Origin: an uncultured Lactobacillus sp.
Lineage (GTDB): Bacteria > Bacillota > Bacilli > Lactobacillales > Lactobacillaceae
Length of the DNA stretch: 64,000 nt
Assembly: GCA_910587695.1 (NCBI GenBank)
Contig: CAJUNC010000012.1
Coordinates: forward strand, 1 to 64,000
Direction of reading: 5' to 3'
The translations under genes were made by a program, and so were the position numbers. This document shows, one piece after another, positions 42,416 through 51,903 of this stretch; position 1 is the stretch's first letter, and each line of letters starts with the position of its first letter. The notes beneath the pieces were generated by a model that was not told the DNA's origin, made no database searches, and worked only from the letters and a program-made list of their open reading frames with translations.

Positions 42416-44212
42416 ATGGATAATTTTATCGTACGAGAAGATGGACTTTATCTAAACGATGAACCGTTCAAGCTTCTCTCGGGGGCGATCCATTATTTTC
42501 GGATCCCACGTGAACAATGGTATCGGTCCTTATATAACTTAAAAGCATTAGGTTTCAATACGGTCGAGACATATACGGCCTGGAATCTCCATGAACCAAA
42601 AGAAGGTGTATTTGATTTCAGTGATCGCCTTGATCTCAAGGCATTCATTGAATTAGCACAGAGTCTAGGTTTGTATGTGATCGTGCGCCCGTCACCATAC
42701 ATCTGTGCGGAATGGGAATTTGGCGGTCTACCAGCTTGGCTCTTGACTAAAAAAAATGTCAGGTTACGCGCTAATGATCCTGTTTTCTTACAGGCTGTCG
42801 AGCGTTATTACCAAGAACTTTTTCAGATCTTGACGCCATTGCAGATCACACATGGTGGTCCGATCATCATGATGCAGATCGAAAATGAATACGGCTCATA
42901 CAGTGAAGATAAGGATTATTTACGCCAGATCAAAGCTTTGATGGAAAAATACGGGGCTGATGTGACATTGTTTACCGCCGATGGTGCTTGGCAAGCAACA
43001 TTACGTGCAGGGAGTTTGTTAGAAGACAAGATCTTAGCGACAGGTAATTTTGGTTCACATGCCAAAGAAAATTTCACAGCATTAAAAGAGTACCAAGAAA
43101 AGCTGGGAGTCAAGCAACCCTTGATCTGCATGGAATTTTGGGATGGCTGGTTCAATCGTTGGGGGGAACCCGTAGTCAAACGTGATCAAGCTGAACTTTT
43201 AGAAGCATTGCGTGAAGTTTTAATGCTAGGCGCAGGTGTCAATCTTTACATGTTCCACGGTGGCACTAACTTTGGTTTTATGAATGGCTGTTCAGCGCGA
43301 AGAGAACACGATTTACCGCAGATCACGTCATATGACTACGGTGCACCGTTAAATGAAGCTGGTGAACCGACTCCCACTTACTATGCGATCAAAGAGCTGA
43401 TCGGCGAAATGTATCCTGAGCTTGAACAAAAAGAGCCAATAGTCGAAAAGACGATCAAAGTTTCAGATATCAAATTGACGGGGCAAATCGATCTATTCAC
43501 CTGTTTAGACCAAGTCAGTGAAAAGTATGACAGTCAATATCCTCAGTCGATGGAAGAGTTGGGAAGTGGCTATGGCTATGTGTTGTATCGCACGCAGATC
43601 TTACGCGATAAGCTAGACAAAGAGCGTTTTCGCGTGATCGATGCTAGAGACCGTCTAAACTTTTATCTAGATGGCAAATATGTAGCGACCCAATACCAAG
43701 AAGAGATCGGAGAAGACATTGAGGTCAAGTTACCTAATGAAACTGGTCGACTCGATATCTTAGTCGAAAATATGGGGCGGGTCAATTACGGAAGCAAGCT
43801 ATTGGCAAATACGCAACGCAAAGGACTCGGACGTGGTGTTATGGCTGATCTACACTTTATCTTAGGTTGGCAACAGTATGTTTTGAACTTTGATAAGCTC
43901 TCGGAAATTGATTTTACAGGTGAATGTGTCAAAGGGCGACCGAGTTTTTACCGCTATGAATTCGAGTTAGCAAAGACCGGTAACTGTTATCTAGATCTAA
44001 GTGGCTTTGGTAAAGGGATCGCGCTGGTAAACGGACATAATTTAGGCCGCTTTTGGCAAAGAGGACCGCAGTTAGCGCTCTTTATTCCCGCTGAATTTTT
44101 AAATCAAGGCCAAAATGAAATCGTTATCTTTGAAACAGAAGGCATTTATCAAACTAAGCTGAATTTGGTAGAAAGACCGATCTATAAACATATTGAGGAG
44201 GATGCGCAATGA
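42416..44212 (+). CDS. GH35 beta-galactosidase
   Basis: 598 residues without a signal peptide, so cytosolic. The acid/base Glu is in MQIENEYGSY and the nucleophile Glu in CMEFWDGWFNRWG. Intracellular GH35 enzymes linked to this PTS (BgaC/GnbG type) cleave Gal-beta-1,3-linked disaccharides such as galacto-N-biose or lacto-N-biose after uptake. It is first in an operon with PTS EIIBCDA, AgaS and NagA, and its stop overlaps the EIIB start (ATGA). Substrate linkage is inferred from context. Confidence 0.9.
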   Translation: MDNFIVREDGLYLNDEPFKLLSGAIHYFRIPREQWYRSLYNLKALGFNTVETYTAWNLHEPKEGVFDFSDRLDLKAFIELAQSLGLYVIVRPSPYICAEWEFGGLPAWLLTKKNVRLRANDPVFLQAVERYYQELFQILTPLQITHGGPIIMMQIENEYGSYSEDKDYLRQIKALMEKYGADVTLFTADGAWQATLRAGSLLEDKILATGNFGSHAKENFTALKEYQEKLGVKQPLICMEFWDGWFNRWGEPVVKRDQAELLEALREVLMLGAGVNLYMFHGGTNFGFMNGCSARREHDLPQITSYDYGAPLNEAGEPTPTYYAIKELIGEMYPELEQKEPIVEKTIKVSDIKLTGQIDLFTCLDQVSEKYDSQYPQSMEELGSGYGYVLYRTQILRDKLDKERFRVIDARDRLNFYLDGKYVATQYQEEIGEDIEVKLPNETGRLDILVENMGRVNYGSKLLANTQRKGLGRGVMADLHFILGWQQYVLNFDKLSEIDFTGECVKGRPSFYRYEFELAKTGNCYLDLSGFGKGIALVNGHNLGRFWQRGPQLALFIPAEFLNQGQNEIVIFETEGIYQTKLNLVERPIYKHIEEDAQ

Positions 44213-44691
44213 TTATTGCAGTACGGATCGATGGACGTTTGATCCATGGACAGGTAGCTAATTTATGGACGACTAAGTTAAATATCACACGGATCATGGT
44301 CGTAGATGATGAAGTTTCACAAAGTGCGATCGAAAAAAGTGGACTTAAACTTGCAACGCCAGCAGGAGTTAAGCTAAGTGTTCTCCCGTACGCGCGGGCA
44401 GCCGAAAATATCTTAGCAGGTCGTTATGACTCACAACGCTTGTTGATCGTGGCTAAAAAACCGCATTATTTATTGAAATTAGTTGAAGCCGGAGTCCCAC
44501 TTGAAGAGATCAATGTGGGTAACATGTCACAGTCGGATACGACGATCTCGATCACACGCTCAGTGAATGTTGATGAGCAAGATGTTGCCGAATTCAAAGA
44601 ATTGAACAAACATGGGGTCCATTTGATCCATCAAATGGTACCCGCTGATTCGGCGGAAGATTTTATGGAGCTATTAAATAAGAAAGGGTGA
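44209..44691 (+). CDS. PTS mannose-family EIIB, galactosamine/galacto-N-biose type
   Basis: 160-residue cytosolic phosphocarrier. The phospho-His is in RIDGRLIHGQVA near residue 14. It passes phosphate from EIIA to sugar entering through EIIC-EIID. GAGGAGG lies before the ATG, which overlaps the GH35 stop. It resembles AgaB/GnbB. Confidence 0.93.
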   Translation: MIIAVRIDGRLIHGQVANLWTTKLNITRIMVVDDEVSQSAIEKSGLKLATPAGVKLSVLPYARAAENILAGRYDSQRLLIVAKKPHYLLKLVEAGVPLEEINVGNMSQSDTTISITRSVNVDEQDVAEFKELNKHGVHLIHQMVPADSAEDFMELLNKKG

Positions 44692-44697
44692 GCCTAA

Positions 44698-45591
44698 ATG
44701 ACAATTGCATGGTGGCAGATTTTACTACTTACGTTGTATGCCGGATACCAGATCTTAGATGAATTGCAGATCAATTCCTCGGCTGGTTCAGCTGTTTTTG
44801 CAGGCTTGATCTCTGGTCTTGTAATGGGAGATCTAAAGACTGGTTTGTATATTGGTGGGATGATGCAGCTGACGATCCTAGGGGTCGGAACTTTTGGCGG
44901 CGCTTCCAGAATTGATGCTAACTCGGGTACGATCTTGGCGACCGCATTTGCTGTCTCGGTCGGGATGGATCCTAAACAAGCGATGGCAGCGATCGCAGTG
45001 CCGGTGGCAGCTTTGATGATCCAAACTGATATCTTGGGGCGCTTTGCCAATACGTATTTTGCACACAAGATCGATAAAGATGTAGAAAACTTCGAATATA
45101 AGAAGATCGAACGTCACTTCTTGATGGGTGCGCTCTCATGGTCACTTTCACGGATGTTACCAGTGTTCTTAGCTTTAGCTTTTGGTGGTGGCTTAGTTTC
45201 CAAAGTTGTTGGCTACTTGAATGGCGATCTCAAATGGTTAGGTGACGGACTCTCAGTTGCTGGGGCAGTCTTACCGGCTGTCGGTTTTGCGATCTTACTT
45301 CGCTACTTACCAGTTAAGAAACACTTTGCTTATTTGATCTTGGGCTTTGTGATCACCGCACTTATGACAACGCTTTTTGGCAATATCCAATTGCTCGGAA
45401 CAAGTGTTGCTGGTTTAGATAAGACTCTAGTAGCTAACTTCAACAGTATGCCAATGTTAGCGATCGCTTTGATCGGTCTAGCTTTAGCCTATATCTCTTA
45501 CAAACACAGTAATGCGGATGCACCAAAAACACCGCAACAACCACAGGTAAATAATAACAGTGAGGGGGAAATTGAAGATGACGAACTCTAA
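44698..45591 (+). CDS. PTS mannose-family EIIC
   Basis: 297 residues, multi-pass membrane channel subunit (GLYIGGMMQLTILGVGTFGG is typical of ManY/AgaC). The C-terminus carries a Pro/Gln/Asn-rich tail (PKTPQQPQVNNNSEG) not usual for the core domain. AAAGGGTGAG ribosome binding site. The end overlaps the EIID start by 14 bases. Confidence 0.92.
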   Translation: MTIAWWQILLLTLYAGYQILDELQINSSAGSAVFAGLISGLVMGDLKTGLYIGGMMQLTILGVGTFGGASRIDANSGTILATAFAVSVGMDPKQAMAAIAVPVAALMIQTDILGRFANTYFAHKIDKDVENFEYKKIERHFLMGALSWSLSRMLPVFLALAFGGGLVSKVVGYLNGDLKWLGDGLSVAGAVLPAVGFAILLRYLPVKKHFAYLILGFVITALMTTLFGNIQLLGTSVAGLDKTLVANFNSMPMLAIALIGLALAYISYKHSNADAPKTPQQPQVNNNSEGEIEDDEL

Positions 45592-46405
45592 TAAACCAAA
45601 AACAACAGGTTACAAATTGACCGATGCCGACTTCAAGCAGATCAACAGGCGCAGTCTCTTTGGTTTCCAGTTAGGCTGGAATTACGAACGAATGCAAGCG
45701 TCTGGTTATCTGTATACGATCTTGCCACAATTGCGCAAGATGTATGGTGACGGGACACCTGAGTTAAAGAAGATGATGAAATTACACACCCAATTCTTCA
45801 ACACATCAAACTTTTTCAATACGATCGTTACAGGGATCGACTTAGCGTTGGAAGAAGAAGAAGGGGCAAAATCAGCTGAAACAGTCAACGGTTTGAAAGC
45901 TGGTCTGATGGGACCGTTTGCTGCGATCGGGGATGCGATCTTTGGCGCTTTGATCCCTGCGATCTTTGGTGCGATCGCCGCTGATATGGCGGTCAAAGGC
46001 AATCCGCTTGGGGTTTTGATCTGGGTCTTGGCCTGCGTAGCGATCATGATCTTTCGTTGGAGCCAATTGAAATTTGCCTACAAAGAAGGAACCACTTTGG
46101 TAACAACGATGCAACACCGTTTGACCGCTTTGACCGATGCTGCGACCCAGCTCGGGGTCTTCATGGTCGGAGCGTTGGTAGCTACAATGATCAACGTTAA
46201 ACTTGCTTGGACACCGATGATCGGGGATGTTAAGATCGATTTCCAAAATAACTTGGATATGTTATTACCTAGATTATTACCAGCAGTTATCGTTTTAGCT
46301 GTTTACTGGTTACTTGGTAAGAAAAATATGACTTCGACCAAAGCGATCTTCATCGTACTCTTTGTTTCGATCGCATTATCAGCTTTAGGTGTTATTTCAA
46401 AATAG
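45578..46405 (+). CDS. PTS mannose-family EIID
   Basis: 275 residues from the ATG at 45578, which has GAGGGGGAA seven bases upstream; a longer reading from 45560 lies within EIIC. LGWNYERMQASGYLYTILP and the GLMGPFAAIGDAIFGALIPAI membrane loop are diagnostic of ManZ/AgaD. It partners EIIC in the sugar channel. Confidence 0.93.
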   Translation: MTNSNKPKTTGYKLTDADFKQINRRSLFGFQLGWNYERMQASGYLYTILPQLRKMYGDGTPELKKMMKLHTQFFNTSNFFNTIVTGIDLALEEEEGAKSAETVNGLKAGLMGPFAAIGDAIFGALIPAIFGAIAADMAVKGNPLGVLIWVLACVAIMIFRWSQLKFAYKEGTTLVTTMQHRLTALTDAATQLGVFMVGALVATMINVKLAWTPMIGDVKIDFQNNLDMLLPRLLPAVIVLAVYWLLGKKNMTSTKAIFIVLFVSIALSALGVISK

Positions 46406-46411
46406 ACTCTT

Positions 46412-46448
46412 AACGGACCATGGTGAAATAGCTTCATTGTGGTTCGTT
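46412..46448 (+). promoter_or_regulatory. intercistronic hairpin between EIID and EIIA
   Basis: AACGGACCA..GTGAA pairs with TTCAT..TGGTTCGTT around a small loop. It lacks a U-run, so it more likely processes or stabilises the operon mRNA than ends it. Confidence 0.45.
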
Positions 46449-46473
46449 TACCATAGGAAAGGAAATGAAACTC

Positions 46474-46872
46474 ATGAAATCATTAGTATTGATCAGTCAC
46501 GGAGATATGTGTGTTGAATTGAAGAAAAGTGTTGAAATGATCATGGGACCACAAGATGATATTTACACAGTATCGCTATTGCCTAATGAAGGCCAATCAG
46601 AATTTTTAGCCAAATTTGAAAAAGTTGTTGCTAAGCTAGATGATTTTGTCGTGTTAGCCGATCTATATGGCGGAACGCCGTGCAATGTGATCGCCAAACA
46701 GATCATGGCTGGAGCTAATTATCGTCTTTATGCTGGGATGAACATGGCGATGGTGATCGGGTATTTGAACGCGGAAATGTTAGGTTCAAAGGCTGATCTT
46801 GTTGCTGAAGCGCGCAATGGTGTAACTGATGTCAATGAAGCGCTCCACGGCTTGATCGATGCAAATAGTTAA
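46474..46872 (+). CDS. PTS mannose-family EIIA
   Basis: 132 residues. The phospho-His is in LVLISHGDMC near residue 9. The start is taken at the ATG 46474, which gives the usual MKSLVLISHG opening; ATG 46465 is an alternative closer to the GGAAAGG site. It receives phosphate from HPr. Lying last of the four PTS genes is the gnbBCDA order. Confidence 0.9.
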   Translation: MKSLVLISHGDMCVELKKSVEMIMGPQDDIYTVSLLPNEGQSEFLAKFEKVVAKLDDFVVLADLYGGTPCNVIAKQIMAGANYRLYAGMNMAMVIGYLNAEMLGSKADLVAEARNGVTDVNEALHGLIDANS

Positions 46873-46884
46873 GAGGTGATCAGA

Positions 46885-48051
46885 TTGTTTGAACAAAGTA
46901 ACGCGAACTTGGAAAAATTAGGAGCCGTTATTACGACCCGTGAGATCCAGCAAGAACCAAAACTTTGGTTAGAGACACTAGCGATCTGTCAACAACATCA
47001 AGCTAAATTAGCTGACTTGTTAGCTAGCTTTGAGCTAAAAGAAAACCAAAAGATCCGCGTGATCTTTACTGGAGCTGGGACTTCACAATATGTGGGAGAC
47101 ACCTTAGTTCCTTACCTACGCCGAACAGGTGACACGAAACGCTTTGAGTTTGTGAGTTTGGGGACGACAGATATCGTGGCAGCACCAAAAGATTATCTTT
47201 TAGCTGATGAACCGACCTTGCTCGTTTCCTTTGCTCGTAGTGGTAATAGCCCTGAAAGTAAGGCAACTGTGAAACTGGCAAATAAAGTTGTCAAACAGGG
47301 CAAGCACTTGGTGATCACCTGTGCCGTTGAAGGAGCTTTGGCAGTTACAGGAAAGGCTGATGCTAACAGTTTAGTTGTTTTGATGCCAAAGCTTTCTAAC
47401 GATAAAGGTTTTGCGATGACTGGCTCATTTACGTGTATGCTATTAGCAGGGCTCTTGTTCTTTGATCAGACTGACCAAGCTAAAAAGATCGATTATGTTA
47501 AAACTGCGACTAAATTAGGCGAGTATGTGATCCAACAAGAAGACCGGTTAGCTGCTTTAGTTGAACTTGATTTTGATCGGATCGTTTATCTGGGATCAGG
47601 CTCGTTGAGTGGACTAGCTCGTGAAGCTCAATTAAAGATCTTGGAATTGACTCATGGCCAGATCGCAACAGTCTTTGATTCTTCGATGGGCTTTAGACAT
47701 GGGCCAAAATCCTTTATCAATGCGAATACTTTAGTGTTGGATTTTGTAGCTAATGATCCGTATACCCGCAAATATGATCTTGATGTATTAGAAGAAGTTT
47801 ACGCAGATCAGATCGCTTTGCAGACGGTAAGTATCGGACAAGTGAGTGGCCATGAATTTACTGGTCAACGTTTCGATTATCCACCAAGTGAGATCTTACC
47901 AGAAGGCTATTTAGCCTTGCCCGATATTATGGTGGCTCAAGTGATCGCTTTATTGACTTCGCTTAAGATCGGTAACACACCTGATACTCCATCACCAAGC
48001 GGGACCGTTAATCGTGTCGTTAAAGGTGTTTTGATCCACGAATTTGAATAA
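46885..48051 (+). CDS. agaS: AgaS-type galactosamine-6-phosphate isomerase/deaminase (SIS domains)
   Basis: About 389 residues with two SIS sugar-isomerase domains (FTGAGTSQYVGDTL, SFARSGNSPES, YLGSGSLSGLAREA). AgaS converts galactosamine 6-phosphate to tagatose 6-phosphate with loss of ammonia. The start is taken at TTG 46885 (MFEQSN), seven bases after GAGGTGA; GTG 46876 is within that site. It is followed by nagA 15 bases later. Confidence 0.9.
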   Translation: MFEQSNANLEKLGAVITTREIQQEPKLWLETLAICQQHQAKLADLLASFELKENQKIRVIFTGAGTSQYVGDTLVPYLRRTGDTKRFEFVSLGTTDIVAAPKDYLLADEPTLLVSFARSGNSPESKATVKLANKVVKQGKHLVITCAVEGALAVTGKADANSLVVLMPKLSNDKGFAMTGSFTCMLLAGLLFFDQTDQAKKIDYVKTATKLGEYVIQQEDRLAALVELDFDRIVYLGSGSLSGLAREAQLKILELTHGQIATVFDSSMGFRHGPKSFINANTLVLDFVANDPYTRKYDLDVLEEVYADQIALQTVSIGQVSGHEFTGQRFDYPPSEILPEGYLALPDIMVAQVIALLTSLKIGNTPDTPSPSGTVNRVVKGVLIHEFE

Positions 48052-48066
48052 AGAAGGCGAAATGAC

Positions 48067-49215
48067 ATGCATTATTATGTGAAAGCACAGACATTTTTAA
48101 CTAAAAGTGGGGTAAAAACCGGGGGCTACCTAGAGATCAAGGATGGTAAATTTGGACGCTATATACCGTCAGAGACTGATCTTTCTTTTGCAACGATCAT
48201 CGATAAAAAAGATGCGATCATTGCCCCTGGTTTAGTTGATACGCACATTCACGGTTATGCTGGACATGATGTGATGGATGCTGAGCTTGCTGGCTTAGCT
48301 GAGATCTCACAGGGATTGCTTTCGTGTGGGGTAACTTCCTATCTACCGACGACTTTGACCGCCCCACCGCAAAAGTTAGCCCAGGTTTGTCAGTTGTTAG
48401 GTGAAAAAGCCCATGAAATAGCAGGGGCTAAGATCCAAGGGATATATCTTGAGGGGCCTTATTTTACTCCAGAGCATAAAGGAGCACAAAATCCAGCTTA
48501 TATGCGTGATGCAGATCTTGCTGAACTCAAACACCTGCAAGCTTACGCAAAAGGGATGATCAAAAAGATCGCCCTTGCCCCCGAACGTCCTGGTGCGATC
48601 GAATTTACCAAACAAGCTGTTAAAAGTGGTGTCAAGGTTTGTCTAGGCCATAGTAACGCTACCTATAAAGAAGCGATGGCAGCTGTTGATGCTGGTGCTG
48701 ACATCTTTGTTCACACATATAATGGGATGAGTGGTCTAAATCATCGGGCACCTGGAATGGTCGGAGCTGCTTTTGCTAGCGATGCTTACACCGAGTTGAT
48801 CTGTGATGGGCATCATGTTCATCTAGGGGCGATCTCAGCGTTGCTCAAGGCTAAACAAGAAAAGACCGTTTTGGTGACTGATTGTATGCAAGCTGGCGGG
48901 ATGCCTGAAAATGAGTATACGTTAGGTGAATTTTTGGTCGAGGTCAAAGATGGGGCCGTACGTCTAAAAGATGGTGGCAGTTTAGCTGGCAGTATCTTAG
49001 AACTGTTTACTGCGGTCAAAAACCTTGTCGATTGGGGCTTATGTAGTATTTCAGAAGCATTTGAAATGGCAAGTGAGATCCCAGCTAAGAGTGCCGGGAT
49101 CGCTGATGTCTGTGGTAGTATTCAAAACGGACGTGATGCTGATTTCTTGGTAGTCAGTCCAACTTTAGAACTCAAAGAAACTTATGTTGATGGTCAAAGT
49201 GTTTATCAAAAATAA
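48067..49215 (+). CDS. nagA: N-acetylglucosamine/N-acetylgalactosamine-6-phosphate deacetylase
   Basis: 382-residue amidohydrolase. Metal-site and substrate motifs: DTHIHGYAGHD, YLEGPYF, LGHSNATY, CDGHHVHLG and TDCMQAGG. It removes acetate to give the amino sugar phosphate for AgaS. Last gene of the operon. The adjacent PTS and AgaS suggest that GalNAc-6-P is the main substrate, though NagA enzymes accept both epimers. Confidence 0.93.
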   Translation: MHYYVKAQTFLTKSGVKTGGYLEIKDGKFGRYIPSETDLSFATIIDKKDAIIAPGLVDTHIHGYAGHDVMDAELAGLAEISQGLLSCGVTSYLPTTLTAPPQKLAQVCQLLGEKAHEIAGAKIQGIYLEGPYFTPEHKGAQNPAYMRDADLAELKHLQAYAKGMIKKIALAPERPGAIEFTKQAVKSGVKVCLGHSNATYKEAMAAVDAGADIFVHTYNGMSGLNHRAPGMVGAAFASDAYTELICDGHHVHLGAISALLKAKQEKTVLVTDCMQAGGMPENEYTLGEFLVEVKDGAVRLKDGGSLAGSILELFTAVKNLVDWGLCSISEAFEMASEIPAKSAGIADVCGSIQNGRDADFLVVSPTLELKETYVDGQSVYQK

Positions 49216-49236
49216 TGCTCTTTTTGATAAGAAAAC

Positions 49237-49283
49237 AAGAACCCGCTCATGATGCAAGAACGCATCTTGAGCGGGTTCTTTTA
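49237..49283. terminator. bidirectional terminator after nagA
   Basis: AAGAACCCGCTCA / TGAGCGGGTTCTT 13-bp stem topped by GATGC/GCATC, with flanking A- and T-runs. Its minus-strand tip reads GATGCGTTCTTGCATC. Confidence 0.9.
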
Positions 49284-49302
49284 ATAGTAGCTGTTTTATA
49301 CT

Positions 49303-50406
49303 CTACCAGATCTCTTTACCTGTTTCGACTACTAATTTGACCTTGGCCCATTGTTCATCTTCGGTCAATTCATTACCCTCTTCTGTTGAGGCAAAACCAC
49401 ATTGAGTTGAGATCCCAAGATTTTCTAAGGGTACTAGCTTGGCTGCTTGGGCTACTCTAGCCTTTAATTTAGCTGGATCTTCTAAGTCTGGGAATTTTGA
49501 TGTCACTAAGCCTAAAATGATCTTGACGTCTTTTCGATCGTTCCAGATCCGCTTTAAGGCATCAAAATTGCCAGAACGTTCATTATCGTACTCTAAGAAC
49601 AATTCATCATAGTTCAAAAGACTTAAGTATGGTGCGATCACGTCATAGCTGCCACTGAATAGGTAAGTCGATTTGAAATTGCCACGACAAATATGGGACG
49701 CGATCGTCATATCGGCTGGGACTTTTTCGAGCATCTTATTGATGACAAAGACACTATCTTTGGCTAAAGCTAAATATTTGTTGCGTTCTTCCCCCGTTGT
49801 TTCATTTAATTTGCTGATCAAAAAGGCCCAAGTCGTATCATCTAATTGTAGGTAACGACAACCTAGGTCATAGAAATGCTTGATCGTTTCACTATAAGCG
49901 CAAGCTAAGCCCTTGAGAAATTCTTCCCAATTAGCATAGAAGAGTTTGTAATTTTTACTGCGATCATCTCTAAAGAAAAGTGTCGGTGAAGGGATCGTTT
50001 GTTTAGCAACAACACCTTCAGGAACGATGCTTTTTAGATACTTGAATTGCTCAAAGAAGGGATGGTCGGGATCATATTCGATACGGCCCTCTAATTCAAC
50101 ATTGTCAGTTCGGGTCTTTTCACCGTGGAACTTATAACTTTGGCGATAATCATAGCGTTTGACACCCTTGAAACCCCAAAGAAAATCTAAATGCCACCAA
50201 CTACGACCAAATTCACCATCGGTTGCATCCTTTAAGCCAAGTTTAGCTTGTTTTTCAACAACACGTTTGATCTCTTTTTTCAAGATCTCATCGTAATTGG
50301 CTTGATCGATCTTACCGTTTGCTAAATCTTCTTTAGCATGTTTTAATTTACTTGGTCGTAAAAAACTACCAACAATATCATAATGTGAACTAAATTTTTC
50401 ACTCAT
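49303..50406 (-). CDS. MetE C-terminal-like methyltransferase (YxjG/YxjH family)
   Basis: 367 residues, the cobalamin-independent methionine synthase catalytic barrel without the N-terminal half. Predicted zinc ligands are visible: HxC in ASHICRGN, Glu in LFLEYDNE and Cys in STQCGFAS. The family is thought to transfer a methyl group to homocysteine, with an uncertain donor. It is preceded by a hairpin that can mask its AAGGGGG ribosome binding site. Monocistronic. Confidence 0.88.
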   Translation of the reverse strand: MSEKFSSHYDIVGSFLRPSKLKHAKEDLANGKIDQANYDEILKKEIKRVVEKQAKLGLKDATDGEFGRSWWHLDFLWGFKGVKRYDYRQSYKFHGEKTRTDNVELEGRIEYDPDHPFFEQFKYLKSIVPEGVVAKQTIPSPTLFFRDDRSKNYKLFYANWEEFLKGLACAYSETIKHFYDLGCRYLQLDDTTWAFLISKLNETTGEERNKYLALAKDSVFVINKMLEKVPADMTIASHICRGNFKSTYLFSGSYDVIAPYLSLLNYDELFLEYDNERSGNFDALKRIWNDRKDVKIILGLVTSKFPDLEDPAKLKARVAQAAKLVPLENLGISTQCGFASTEEGNELTEDEQWAKVKLVVETGKEIW

Positions 50407-50413
50407 AATTAAT

Positions 50414-50458
50414 GCCCCCTTGGAATCGTGAAGTCAGCAACCTCACGTTACTTCAAGG
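50414..50458 (-). promoter_or_regulatory. hairpin masking the ribosome binding site of the MetE-like gene
   Basis: On the transcript CCTTG (50454-50458) pairs with CAAGG (50418-50422), part of the CAAGGGGG ribosome binding site, and CGTGA (50443-50447) pairs with TCACG (50427-50431). The fold would limit translation unless opened. It does not match a SAM riboswitch or T-box. Confidence 0.45.
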
Positions 50459-50615
50459 ATAACGCTAATTTTCCACTTATACAAAGAAAAGCAATTTTGT
50501 AGCTAAAATAAGTGAAAAAACTAAGGAAAATTTCAAGGATAAGATACCTATTAAAAATAACCAATTTTAGTTAGAATATTACCAAGAACTAGAGATAATG
50601 AAGGGATGTTAAGAC

Positions 50616-51878
50616 GTGAAGTGTCCAAAATGTAATTCGACTAATCCAGCTGGCTCAAAATTTTGCCAAAGTTGTGGTGAAACTTTGCCAGATCCAACTG
50701 CTCAAGTACCAGGTCCTAAGCCAGAAAAGCTCTGTCAAACTTGTGGGACTCCAAATGATATCAAAAATGATTTTTGTGATCAATGTGGTGCTCCATTTGC
50801 GGGCACTGCCTCAAAACAACCAGTGCCAGAACCGACTTATTCGCGGACTCAAGGGCCATATGCGGGTGTTCCCCAACGCAAAAGTAATCTAGCCGGGATC
50901 ATCATTGGTGTAGTCGCAGGGCTACTTGTTTTAGGTGTTGGCGGATATTTTGCTTATAATACACTCAATAAACCAGCTAATGAACCGACTTCTGTAGCTA
51001 AAAGTAGTAGTAAGGCTAAAAGTTCGCCTGTAAAAGAGAGCAGTAGTGTGGCTTCTAGCAGTAGTGAAACTCAAAGTTCAAAGTCCAACTTTGATGAAGC
51101 TAAAGTCAAAGAACTTGTAGCTAGTGATATCGGCGGGATCGCTGGTGATAAAACAGTATATGTGGCACCGATGAACGAAGATACGAGTTATTTATTGAAC
51201 AATCAGACCCAAAGTGCAGCTTCGGTGATCAAGCTCTTTATTTTAGCAGCTGCCTATGCTCAACAAAAGATCGGTACGATCAATTTAGATGATACGTATA
51301 CACTTTCTAATGCTGATAAAGTTGGTGGGACTGGTGTGATCCAAAACATGCCGGCGGGTAAGACCTTTACTTACCGTGAATTATTAGCTTATATGATCGA
51401 TGAAAGTGACAATACAGCGGCTAATATCATGATCGATGCGTTAGGTGGGATCGATAAAGTCAATGCACAGATCGAAAAGATGGGTGCACAAGATACTAAG
51501 CTGCAACGTAAGATGATGGATACTAAGTCACTTGAAGCAGGCCGAGACAATATCACATCAGCTGCCGATGTGGGTGAATTGTTGAAGAAAGTTTATAACC
51601 ACAAATTGATCAGTAAGAGTGACAGTGCTGAATTCTTGGATATTTTAAATAAGAATCGCGATCATGATAAATTAGTTCGGGACCTACCAACTGGTGCTAA
51701 AGTCTACAACAAGACCGGGATCATGCAAAATTACGGGATCTTAAATGATGCAGCGATCATTGAAAATGAAAAAGGTGCCTTTGTTGTCGTTGTCTTGACC
51801 CAAAATGGCGATAACAATGAAGAACAATCTGCTATGAATAAGTTAGGTCTGGATCTATACAATACCCTGTTACAATAA
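50616..51878 (+). CDS. zinc-ribbon membrane serine hydrolase, class A beta-lactamase-like
   Basis: 420 residues starting at GTG 50616 behind GAAGGGATG. Two CxxC..CxxC zinc ribbons (residues 3-20 and 41-60) lie in the cytosol. One membrane helix (~94-113) and a Ser/Lys linker follow, then an extracellular penicillin-recognising fold with SVIK (Ser-x-x-Lys), SDN in DESDNTAAN and KTG in YNKTGIMQNYG. It could be a peptidoglycan-active or beta-lactam-like hydrolase tied to an inside sensor. It is followed by a lipoprotein gene 25 bases later. Confidence 0.85.
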   Translation: MKCPKCNSTNPAGSKFCQSCGETLPDPTAQVPGPKPEKLCQTCGTPNDIKNDFCDQCGAPFAGTASKQPVPEPTYSRTQGPYAGVPQRKSNLAGIIIGVVAGLLVLGVGGYFAYNTLNKPANEPTSVAKSSSKAKSSPVKESSSVASSSSETQSSKSNFDEAKVKELVASDIGGIAGDKTVYVAPMNEDTSYLLNNQTQSAASVIKLFILAAAYAQQKIGTINLDDTYTLSNADKVGGTGVIQNMPAGKTFTYRELLAYMIDESDNTAANIMIDALGGIDKVNAQIEKMGAQDTKLQRKMMDTKSLEAGRDNITSAADVGELLKKVYNHKLISKSDSAEFLDILNKNRDHDKLVRDLPTGAKVYNKTGIMQNYGILNDAAIIENEKGAFVVVVLTQNGDNNEEQSAMNKLGLDLYNTLLQ

Positions 51879-51903
51879 TTTTGGAGAGCCATGAGGTGAT
51901 AAC

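Noticed and set aside
49303..50480. SAM riboswitch or T-box before the MetE-like gene
   Set aside because: I looked for the T-box sequence and for SAM-I core motifs and found neither; only a short hairpin is present.
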